Shown: positions 50,401 through 62,400 of the stretch, in pieces
How positions within the stretch are numbered: the stretch's first letter is position 1
How the letters are laid out: every line of letters starts with the position of its first letter
Assembly: GCA_951640165.1 (NCBI GenBank)
Contig: OX621265.1
Span: 18,737,001 to 18,801,000, forward strand
Length of the DNA stretch: 64,000 nucleotides
DNA from: Pseudoips prasinana
Lineage: Eukaryota > Arthropoda > Insecta > Lepidoptera > Nolidae
Direction: 5' to 3'
Translations under genes and position numbers: made by a program
The notes under the pieces: generated by a model
Database searches by the model: none
The model's input: only the letters and a program-made list of their open reading frames with translations
What the model was told of the DNA's origin: nothing

Positions 50401-53400
50401 CTGACATGCTACTAGGAAATTTTGCGTGTGAAGAACAAATTGAAATGCAAAAGTGATTTATTCCGTTAATATATTTCATTTTTGTGGAATCGTCAATTTT
50501 TTACCCTACCGTGCAGTGCATGACATGGCAGCTACTAAGAAACACTGCCAGAAAACTCAGTAGGAATCTTTTTCTAAAATATTTATTTCTTAATATAAAA
50601 TTACATTGTATGTACTTAAATGGGTAATCTAGAGCGACAAAAACTAAACTTAAAAATTACTCTGGTTATGTTGTTTTAGTTGTAAATTGTTTCATTATCT
50701 AACATTTTATTAAACATTTTTCTTCCAAATTATTGTTTTCTGCAGTGAACGCAAATAAACATGGAAGCATTCCTAGCTCGCGAAAATGACCCAACGCAGA
50801 TTGTGCCGCGGTAGGCGGGGCTTAAAAATTGTGCTGTGGACCGAGTGGGACCGAGTTTGCGCACTACAGGCATCAATGGCGGTCGTCTGTCAGTTATTAG
50901 TTTCAGCGTGTTTAATTTCCAAAAATGGCTTGCTGTGCAGTGAAGTGGTGTATTAATAAATCTCATTTGCATAACAAGAGTGTTGGAATTAGTTATTACG
51001 AGTAAGTACATCGCTATATATTTTAATTTTATTAAATATGAAGTCAATCAAATTGACACAAAATGTATGGTGATGTTGTTATGCAAACGAATCAATTTAT
51101 TTATCTACACAAAAATTATGACGATTTTTTTTTTATTTATTACAATTATTTTAATCTTAGATAACATACTCAGCATCTTTAGGGTATGCACAAAGAATGG
51201 TAATGGTGGTATTAAAACAGCTTGGTTTCTTCAAATTTCCACTCGATCTAAAGCGAAGAGAACTATGGACGAAAACGGTTCGTTTGGAAATGAATTCAAT
51301 TCAATTTTATTTATATATTTACAGGGTAATTTGTAAAGCACCCATTACCTCACAGGACTAGATAGCTAAAACCATAAGCAACAACATTTATTTTACAACT
51401 TTTGATAATTTGTATTATTTTTTTTGTAAAACGTCTATATTAATTAATGACTTGAATGTTTATAACTCTACGTGCATCGTAAATAATATGTAACCAGGCG
51501 GCTTGCGTAATCTTTGCGATGCCCGTAGAGTAAGTTGTTGCTTATGGTGTTAGCTTCCTAGTCCTGCGAGGTTGTAGGTATTTTACAAGTAACCCTGCAT
51601 ATCTAGATCACCTATAATTTCAAGTCGCTTCGTCCACGCGTTTTCAAAATAAAGGGTATTGACAGACAGACGGACGGATGGATAAAGAAGTGAAGGGGGC
51701 CCTAAAAGTACTACTTAAGTGTTATGGTCACTTTGTTTTATTTACCTATTATCATAGCAAATAAACCCATTACTCGCCAAATACTGCTCTATTTAAAGAC
51801 CTTAGAAAAGCTCTTGCCGTAAAGTTCAAGATACTGTATATTTTATCATAATTCTTTATTATTTTAATAATATCAATGTCACGGTGAATTATTTTCGTTG
51901 CACTTTATAACATAAAACATCCCTCGGCGAATGTCGTGAACATGGTAATTTAGACCCAAACATGACGTCATAAAGTCTACTTTTAAAAAGTGTATCTGAG
52001 CGGTAATATTTTGGCCAATCAGAGACGGTATTCCGTTGTGTCAGTTTGATTGGGATAGTGGGTCAAAATTTGCGCTTAGTTTCCTTGAAGTAATGCTTCC
52101 ATGTTTATTTGCGTTCACTGGTTTTCTGTAGATTCTGGTCCCGATTAAACATCTTTATATGTAGGAGCCGATTTCACCGTTAAAGATAAACGCGATCAAT
52201 GGACGCTAAACTCAGCTACAGGACGCTGAACTGTTTTTAGCGTCAATTGATCGTGTTTAATTTTAACGGTGAAATCGGCTCTAAGTATATTAAGTGAAAC
52301 CCCATTAATTTGGACCCCGACTTAGGCGAATTTGACTTACATGGTTATAGCTTGGATCCTGCCTATCACGTAAGTCCGGGGTATTACTGTACTAAGGATG
52401 TAATCCCGAAACTGTATTTGTTGCAGGAGTCTCTCGTGGAACGCGGTGGGCCAATTCGCCGACTTGTGCTCGGGGAACTGAAAGACACCTTCAGGATACG
52501 GGATCGAGAATACATACACAAGGTAAATTGTGGATAATGTGTGACATGAGACTACTGATGGGTTTCATAACTGCATGCCTCGTTAGTCTAGCGGCAGCGT
52601 GTTCAACCGCAGATAATGAAGTCCTAGGTTCAAATTCCGTGTTGGGCAAAAATGATTTCGGGTTTTTCTGTAAAAAGAAAAAAATCTTAGTATCAGCCCG
52701 AAGTCTGAGAGGTATTTTTTGTATAGAATAGAATATGCATTTATTTCTCTCATCAAAAAAGTAATTTACATTTGCTTAAAATAAGATGCCATTTAGCATT
52801 GTACATTTTATCGGTTAGAAATGCAACCAGTTTTGTGAGAGACTGGTTCCTGAGTTAGGTTTGGGAAAACCTGTTTTACAGGTCACCAGTGCCAGTATTA
52901 TACCCCCGTGCCTCGGAGAGCACGTAAAGCCGTCGGTTCTGTAGCTGACCTCTTTCTGGTCGTGTCGTTAATCGTTCCATCGGATCATGAGAGTGATGGA
53001 ATAGAAAGTGCAGATGGATAGTCTCCATGGAGACTGGCCGCCGTGGCCGAAAATCCATGGTTTTAATTAATTCCTGAATCGCGAGTTTGGTTACAGATAA
53101 TTCTATTAAGTTGTTAAAATGATTATGTACAGTTAAGGTCCAACCACACCAAACGGCCCGCGTCGGCCCGCATCGAAACGAATTTTACAATCTTTAAACG
53201 AAATTAAATCTTGTATACAGTGTTTAAAGTTTACATTACCAAGTCAAGGGTAAACACAGCCGGTGACATGCCGCGACACGAGATCGGCTCCGTCCGCATG
53301 CGTTCGGATACCGGCGCATACGTTCGCATACCGCCGAATGCGCTCGGAGCCGTCCGCCTGCGTTCGGATTCCGCCGGGTGCGCTGGGGCTTAAAACTATG

Positions 53401-56400
53401 AAACTAAAAAAGAAGAAGAAGAAGAAGAAGAAGAAGAAAAAGTATTTATTGAGCACACATAATAAAGATACAAAAAAACACAGAGTAACAATGGCAACAA
53501 ACAATATAAATACCATACAAAATACTCTATTGTTGTTACTAAAACAGATTTAGTGCGCTCAAATGGCTAGCAGCTCAGCATGATGTTACAACCACAATAT
53601 GGCTGTAACGCTGATTTTCAGCTACCTGCCACAGTGAGTCACAAATGTGCTACATAAATTACATACATAAGACATAAGACAATACGTTTCTTAAAAATTA
53701 TATATATAGAACAAAATAAAAGAATACGGTTTAAAAGAAAGAAACAAAAAATCTAAATTAACAATATTACAATAAAATCAACATAAAATAAAATAAAATC
53801 ATACTGCTCCGATTCGCTGTCAATATACCGTAACCCATTGCAAATATACTTAGCTAACAATCGTACTTATAAATTGCATCAAATAATAGTAAACAAGATA
53901 AATATAATACACACACACACACACACACATACACATATACACACACACACATTCTCACACATTCACAAACTGAAGCTAAATTGGAACTTATTGTAAAATT
54001 TAAATTATTGAATTATTTTGGTTTATATTACTAAACTTTAGCTGCGTACCTATAAGGAATTGACGCAAGCGTTTCCGGAATGTGTCAATAGTTTTAGCAG
54101 TTTTAATGGGTGGGGGTATATTATTCCATACTTTGCTAGCGGCATAACGAAAGCTTCCTCTGAATGCAGCTGTTTTATGTTTTGGTATAGATAGTTGCTG
54201 TGCGCATTTTCTACCTGTATGTTTTCTTCCACCCGAGATCCAAACAAGCTTGTTAAATAAATATGTAGGCTGATTAAACTGTATGACACCGAATAACAGA
54301 CATGCCAAGTGCAGCTTCCTACGAGATTTCATTTTCAGCATGTTTTTATTGTTTAAAAAGGGTGTGACATGAGTTCTCGGTGGGATGGAAAAACAAAATC
54401 TGGCGCAAGCATTCTGGACTCTCTGTATCAGTCTATCTGTTCGCGCTAACAACCGGGGGCCATAAACAGCATCTGCATAATTTAATTTGGAAAGGACCAG
54501 TGACTCGACCAGTTGTATCCGCAACTCTTCTGACAAAAACGGTCTAATTTTATATAGAACCTTCAGACGAAAAAAGCAGTTTTTAGCTGCGTCGGCTATG
54601 TGACTTTCGAACCTGAGATCCGAGTCTAAATTAAGGCCCAAATTACGGGCTTCGTATACTCTTTCAACAGGTATTCCCAGGATCGTGACATTTAATGAAG
54701 TTGAAATGGTCTCAATGTGGTGCTTAGTTCCAAAGACAATATATTTCGTCTTTGAAGGATTAAGAACTAGGCCGTTTTTTTCTGACCATGCAGCTACCCT
54801 ATTGAGATCGTCACTTAAATTACGCATTGCTTCTTCGTATTCACAGGACCGAAAAGATATATAAGCCTGTACATCATCCGCGTAAATATGGTACTGACAT
54901 GTGTGAAAACATTGTACGATGTCAGTACAGTATAACGCAAATAATGTAGGGCCCAATATGGAACCTTGCGGTACACCTCTATTCAATGAGCTCATTGCCG
55001 AGACTTTCTTGGTTCCATCTTCAAGACACAGCTCCACAAATTGACTTCGATTTTCAAAATAGCTATTGAACCAGTTTGTAGTTCTATGATCAAAACCATA
55101 ATAGCTTAGTTTGGACAGAAGTAATGGGACGTTTATAGCATCAAAAGCCCGCGAAAAATCGAGCAGGACCAGCACCGTGCACATTCCTCTGTCCAATGCA
55201 GAGATTATGTTATCTGTGACGTCTAATAAGGCTGTTGTAGTACCGCGACATCTTCTAAAACCAGATTGTAGTGAAGGTAGTATGTCATTGTTTTCTAAAA
55301 AATCTGCGAGTTGCTTGTTAACCACTTTCTCCATTATCTTGGACATACATGGCAAGATACTGATAGGACGCAGGTCCTTCATGTCTATCGGGTTATTTTT
55401 TTTGGGTAAGGGTCTAACAGCGGCGACTTTCCAGATGTCAGGGAAAGTACTAGTCATTATTGACCTGTTCACTATTTTCGTAATTAATTCCAATGTATGA
55501 GTAAGAGTAAGTTTTAGCATGCTTAGAGTGATTCTGTCGTAACCTTCTGCATTGGACTTAAGCCTGTGGATGATGCTGTAAACTGAATCCTGGGTTACTG
55601 TTTGGAGCCTAAAAGTTACGTCACTAAATCGGTAAAATTCAAAATAGGTCATATACGAGATGCTAGTATGTGTATTACCGGGAACGTTCAGAAAATGGGA
55701 GTTAATTAAATTAGGATTGTTGAATTGCAATGGAAGGCAGTTGTTTTGTTTTTTTGGTAGGACATCATTCTTAATATTTTTCCACAATTTTATTGGATTT
55801 TTAATCTGATTATTAATATTGTATTTAAAATAGGCTACTTTTTCGTAGAATAGGGACGTATTTACTAAAGACTTTAATTGTTTATAATATTTTTTTTTTG
55901 TTTCAAGTTTAGTCGTTCGATATTTAGCCAAGGCGTTGTCTCTCAGTCGCATCATTAATTTTAAGTTATCAGTGACCCAAGGAAATGATCGTTCTTTTAT
56001 TGTAGTTTGCATCACTGGTGCGTGAATATCGTAAATGGTTAAAATGTACGCATTGAACTGTTTTACCATATCATTCACGTCACACATATCTGACATACTG
56101 TCCCAACACATGCTATCCAAATCCAATTGGAATTGATCTAAACAGATATTCTTAATGGGGCGATAAATAATTGTGTGAGGTTGATATTTCTGTCTTTTCG
56201 CACTTAGCTCACAAACCACAAGCGAATGGCTGTTTAACAATTTGAAGGGTTCGATTATGAGAGATCTTGCCTTGAGATCGGTGCAAATCAAGTCAATAAG
56301 AGTCTCTGTACTTTCAGTGAAGTGAGTAGGCGTAGTCACGAGTTGGTTAAGACTTATGCATTTGAGAAATTCACAAAGTTTCTTTGTTTTGGTGTCCTCA

Positions 56401-59400
56401 GGTTTTAATATATTTATATTAAAATCTCCAAGCAAAATAACATGATCGCAATACCCAAGGGTGCCCAATAACTCACTAATAGCATCCAGGAAAAGGTCAG
56501 TATTAAGCCAGGGCGGGCGATACGCTGTGCCTATAGCTATTTTTTTTCCATTAAGTGTGTATGTGAGCCACATTTGTTCGACTGATGAGAATCTAGGCTC
56601 AGTAACACATTCCCATAGGCGCACATTAATACCGCGTCTGATATAGAACCCGACGCCCCCTCCCCTAGCCCTGCCGGTATTCGGGGACCTAGGAGTGTGA
56701 ATAAAACGGAAATAAGGAAGGACAGGGGCACGGGCCTCTTCTCCTTTTTTTAGCCATGTCTCGTTTATCGCTAATATGTCAATATTATGTCTAGATACTA
56801 AAGAAAAGAAATCGTCATGATTAGTACCTAAGGACCCTACATTCAACAAACCAACTGTAAGGTGTTTGTCAGCAAGCATGATGGCGGCATAAACTAAAAA
56901 ATGTGGTTGACGAAAAAACTACAATACAGAATAATTTAATTAAATGCATGTACACGTGTTCCATTTCAAAGGGTCTTAGTAAATATTTATATATAATTAT
57001 TATTATATGAATTGACAATGAAATTGATGGGCTGGTGAATTTAATATGAATATAAGATAATAATACAATACCATAAGGGTTTATTCGGGGGATTATTATT
57101 TGAAAATAATAATTATAGATACTTATCTCAATTATATAAAGTACAAGTCCTAATATAATAAGTACTAACCGATTTTTGTCAGGTATAATAGTTATTTTAT
57201 AAGTGAGTATAATAAGTGTGTATAATCGTAAAGCATTGCGGCAAATAAATATATGATAACTGATTTTAAGATTAATAAATCTCATCGGGATTACAAGAAT
57301 ATTGCAAGAGGAGCGTGTTTTTACTGACCGCGAACAGAGCAGATACGTTGAAACAAAAGTACATAGGACATAATTAGAACATAAACAGATATAGTATAGT
57401 TCAACCAACTGGATCACATGCCAAAACAATTATGCAATTCTTTTTCGCTTCGTATCCACTGCGCCGCTGCGCCTTCCTCCTTTTTGACTAAGATCTTGCC
57501 ATTCTTAGTCCAAACAAACCGCCATTTATTTATTCGGGCGGCTTCGCGAGCTCCATTGAATAAGTGTTGATTTGTACGCGTCAACCTTTCATTTAGGTAA
57601 ATGCGTTGTGTTCCCGGCAACTCGAGGTCCGCAGAATTCAAGTGACGACGAGTGCGAGCTGCGCCTAGCAGGCAGTCACGCGTCGCGCGTCTCGCTAAAC
57701 GCACTGCGATAGGCCGAGGGCGCTGCGCTGGAGTATCCGAACTGCCGCCGATTGCCAAATTGGGTTCGGTTAAGTTTCGGCGCACAGGGCCAATCCGTTC
57801 CACACTGACTATATCCCTGTCATCCAATACCACCCCGATTGTTGTGCCAAGTACCTTAAGTACATGTGTGATACTCTCTTCCTTCTGTTCTGGAATCCCG
57901 GATATGATAATGTCGTTGAGCAGGAGTTGCTGATCCCGCTCATTCAACTCCTGGCGCAACGATGCGATGACGTCATCAAATGTGTTGTCACAGATGGATT
58001 TTTTATTTACCAAATTGTTCTCCAATTGGGTGACTCGATTGGTCAGCGTGGCAATTTCGGTCCGACATATATTCTGCGACTCTTCGTATTTCACTACTTC
58101 CGACCTGTATTTCCGAACTTCGGCTCTCATGGATTTTAGCTCCTTTCGGAAGGCCCGTATTTCTTTGGCCAAGTCGAGATTGCAGTTGTCCTCACTGTCG
58201 AGTTCGGAATCTGAGTTCTCGACCAAGTCCACGTCCTCCCGAATTATTGTGACGCTGGGAGTAGGCGTAGGAGTAGAAGCGAAGGTAGTAGTATGCGCCG
58301 ACGCGACGTCCGGCCGGACGCGGTCGTATGCCGTCGCATTCGACCGTATCCGACCGCATCCGGTCGGATGCGGCGGCATCCGACCGCGTCCTTGCGGTGC
58401 GGTACTGGCCGATGCGGGCCGTTTCGTGTGGTTGGACCTTTAGACAATAACACCAGTAGAACAGTTTTATATGTCGGTCGGTCCGCTGAAAGATTGATGA
58501 TCTTGTCATCATCATTTCTCTAAGAAACTGGTTTCTCCGTACCTGTTATGAATGGAACCACTTTAAATATTTATTTTATTTATTTTTATATATATATATT
58601 ATGTTATATATTATATCTTAGTATTTGTTGTTATAGCGGCAACAGAAATACATCATCTGTGGAAATTTTAACTGTCTTACTATCACGGTTCATGAGATAC
58701 AGCTTGGTGACAGACGGACAGACAGCGAAGTCTTAGTAATAGGGTCCCGTTTTACACTTCGGGTACTGAACCCTAAAAAACATTATTTCCACATTTATGA
58801 TGAATCCTCAATTATTATTGTTTTTACTATCAGAACCGCAATATAGCCGTGTGGGGGAAGCTGATCTCCAGCAACCCGAAGGTGTTCGACTTGTGCCGAG
58901 GCATTGAGGCGTTCTTCAAGGAGGCAGATTCGGGGATATTACAGGTATTCAGGCCAATTGTTACGTTGTACTAAGTCTAAAGGAACTAGAAAATTAAACT
59001 TTAACATAGTATTATAAAAAAATATATTTAATAAAAAATATACAAGGGTAGTGGGTACTTTGCCCTAATAATACTTTGCATTGACACCTTGTAAGTATAC
59101 AATGCTACGACCCGTATAGCGCGGTCCACTTCACGACGTGCCGACGACACGATCCAGGTACGACACGACTCGCCGATGACACGACTCGCCGACGACACGC
59201 CGTAATGCACGTGGGATGGTAGCCAGATGAGTTGAGATTTAGGGGGGTGTGAAAAAACCCTTATAACACGGGGTTTAAACTCACACGTAAATAATAAATC
59301 AAATATATAATTTATCAAAAGAGCTGGATATCAGCGATTAAAGATTTAAAAGTTAGGCATATAATACATTATTATAAATTTAGTGCGACGTCTACACTGC

Positions 59401-62400
59401 ACCAGTGCACTCCCAGAGTATAGGTACCTACCTACATCATGTTTCTAATTTTTTTGCAGATGATAGATATGGATTATTGATTTTTGAGGCGCTGATAGAT
59501 GCTCTTACCAGTCCGCAAGTGATCGGCGAGGTTAAGCAACTAGGCTCGCGGTCAGTCCGTTGATGGGTGACCGCTAAAGTGGTTTAATTTCTGAGCGTCT
59601 CGGTGCTTCGGAGGGCCATTAGGTAACAGTCATTAAGCCATGTCAGAGGCATACTGGGCGGCTTGAACAACTCTGACACCAGTACCACTGCCCATACGAT
59701 ACAAACTAGCCATGCCAGGCTTTAGAGTAAGCAAAACTAATAAATCATTTTTAGGAAATTGTATTAGGTTTTATAACAAGCTTCCTACTCAAATTACTGA
59801 TCTGCCTGACACAAGTTTTAAAACACATATTAAACGTATACTTATGGCTAGGGGTTATTACACCACTAAAGAGTACATCGATGACAAAGACGTCTGGCTC
59901 TCACTTCCTACCTGCACATTGCTCGCTGGAGATCTTGTAGCCATATAGACATGACTGATCTGCTGTGTTACGTGAACTATCTGTAAATGATTGCTATCAT
60001 ATACTTAATTTAAAATTATTGACTCTGTCTCAAAATGAATAATATTATTGTTTCGAAGTTTTTCTTTTGTATACCTAAATATAATCTAAAATAATAAGCA
60101 TTCAGACAACCGATCGGGCATATATTGTGTTTGCCTACTAAATAATTACTCTAATCGGACCAAATCCCGTGTTCATACCCGCTTGAGTATGTTTCGCCGG
60201 ACCGTCTCAACTGGGTCGTGTTGAAACCGGTAGTAGATGAACCCACTGAGTTTGTTTCGCTGGGTCTTCTCAGTTGGGGTGCATTGGATCCGGTGGTAGC
60301 ATTAAAGCGCGACCGTCGTTATTAACACAAGGTCCGTCATAATAATAATACCTTTAATATAGACAGAACCATTGACAATATGTAGTAAAAATATTAGACT
60401 TAAACTAGATAATTAAACATAATCTCTTGACAATAACTTGATACGAGCTAGCTAAATATCATTTCTGTAATAAAAAAAAATTTATAAATGTTTTCATACA
60501 AGATGTACCTAAATATCTATGTTACTAGAAATAATATCTAATGTATACAACTATATTACTACAAACATGTTCTGACTATTTACAAGCGCTTTTTTAAAGT
60601 CTACGTGAATAAAAACCTTTTTTATTTTATTTTATTTTATTTTATTTTATTAACCTCCCCAATCACTTGCTGACCGGTGACAGCATCTAGCTATGGCACT
60701 AATAAGTCATATTGTGTATTAGATTCCTGGTGAATTTGAAGTGGCAATCTGGAACGAAGGTGGCAAATACTACGTGTACCATCCCTGGCCTGCTGACCGG
60801 TATGGTGCAAGGGTAAGTGCTGCAAATTAAATTCTATTTAAAGTCACTATAAAATAGTTGATCATTATCATCTACAAGATGGACCGATGATCTTGTGCGG
60901 GTCGCTGGAAATCGCTGGATGCGGATAACGCAAGACCAGCTGTTGTGGAGATCTTTGGGGGAGGCCTTTGTCTTTTGGCTGATATGATGATGTTATATGT
61001 ATAATCTCCATCGTATTAACTCGGTATAAAAATAGGCAGTACGGAAACTACCTATAAACGGCCGAAACGGCACACTCACACAAACATGCGCATCGACGAG
61101 ACCCCTAAGCGGTTGTCGCGGTGCTGTCAGTAGTGAGTGTTGCGTCAAAACGAGTGGTCGCGTATAAGTTTATCTCCGCAATCTATTTAATAGATGGTCG
61201 GATATATTGTCAGAATGTTTGCGTTTCTGTGAGAATGATGAACGATTGTATTTTAAAATCATTGTTTATGTTTATATATTAATATTTAAAATAATTCTTG
61301 TAATAATTATCTTTGATTATTGTAATTGTTGGTGTTAGTGTAGTAAAGTGTCGTGACAACTTTTCGTAAGAATTTTTTCCGTCTAGCACCCTTTCACAAC
61401 GCGCGATAAGGAACTTCGTTCCAAAAAATTAAAAATCAACGTGCGTATTGCGTAGTATACGGCTGTTTGAACTCGGCTTCTTCAAAACGGGAGCTTTCGT
61501 ATTTTAACCGTCCTGCTGATTTATAAAACAAATATGTTTTGATAAAAAATAATAATAGGTATCTAAAGCATTAAAGTTACAACCCTACAGCTTCTATAGA
61601 GCGTACGTAGATAATTATTCCATCAACTAGGCTTAGTTACCTTACTGTCCATATTTATACTGCGATATTTAAAAATAATGTTTAAAATTCTTCACCAGGT
61701 TGGTCTCCGCGATGGTGGGAAAGCATGCCTTCTCAGCTTTAGCCGCGTCCAACGCCTCTGTGATCATTTCATGGAGAATGTGATGGACATGAGGAAGAAA
61801 CCTTTCAGCATCTCCGATGTCCTGGTGATAGAGAGGAAGGAGAACTTACCAGAGCCTGTTAACAATATGAAGCGTTAGTACAGACGCCAGCACATCAAGC
61901 TACCCAAATCTATCAAATTCCCCCAGTTGAAAGTGAACCTTATGCTTATGTGATAAAGGTGAAAATCTATAAAAGAAATTTGACAGATTGGGGTAGCTGG
62001 ATGTGCTATAGTCTTTTTTTATTGCTTTTGTAGGCAGACGAGCTAGCGGCCCACCTCATGGTAAGTGGTAAATGCTGCTCATGGAAATTCGCAGTGCCAG
62101 GCGACACAGCAACCCGCTGCCTACCGTGATATTAATACTCTTTTTAAACCTCGTTTGAAGAAGGGCATGTCGTAGCGCTCGGGACTTACTTATTGTGTGG
62201 GCAGTGGTTACCCTAGTGTCAGAGTTGTTCAAGCCACGCATTAGGCCTCTGACACGGCCTGACGACTGTTGCCTAATGGCCACAACCGGGACTGACAGCT
62301 TAATATGCCCTCCGAAGCACGGAGACGCTCAAAAATTCAGCCAATTTGGCGGTCAACCATCTATGGACTGACCGCGAGCCGTCTGAGTATTTTGTTAATT

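Larger units (their letters stand above)
53396..58290 (-). mobile_element. LINE with ORF1 and ORF2 (CR1/L2 group)
   Basis: On the minus strand: ORF1 (58379-57414), a spacer, ORF2 (56879-54000) and a 3' UTR with a (CA)n microsatellite (53909-53955, plus strand). The element ends in (CTT)n (plus-strand AAG run at 53409-53440). It sits inside the inverted-repeat element 53136-58439. Near-complete, though the true 5' end is uncertain. Confidence 0.85.
53136..58439. mobile_element. TTA-flanked inverted-repeat element split by a LINE
   Basis: The ends AGGTCCAACCACAC and AAACGGCCCGC are repeated in inverse at 58405-58439. TTA lies at 53133-53135 and 58440-58442. The parts outside the LINE (53136-53395 and about 58290-58439) are rich in 'cgcatccg', 'gcgttcgg' style motifs. 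It is a PIF/Harbinger-like MITE of about 400 bp before the LINE entered it. Confidence 0.75.

Noticed and set aside
50730..51047. 105-codon minus-strand frame
   Set aside because: Antisense to the THAP exon and TIR of the P-like element.
52575..52640. Possible tRNA gene
   Set aside because: A and B boxes are present, but acceptor and anticodon stems do not pair and a SINE tail follows.
58192..58523. Arginine-rich frames on both strands
   Set aside because: Products of CG-rich MITE repeats (gcatccg, gcggatg), not genes.
59490..59620. Possible 5S rRNA gene
   Set aside because: Only the internal promoter region resembles 5S; the ends do not pair and the sequence continues into a SINE body shared by other copies.
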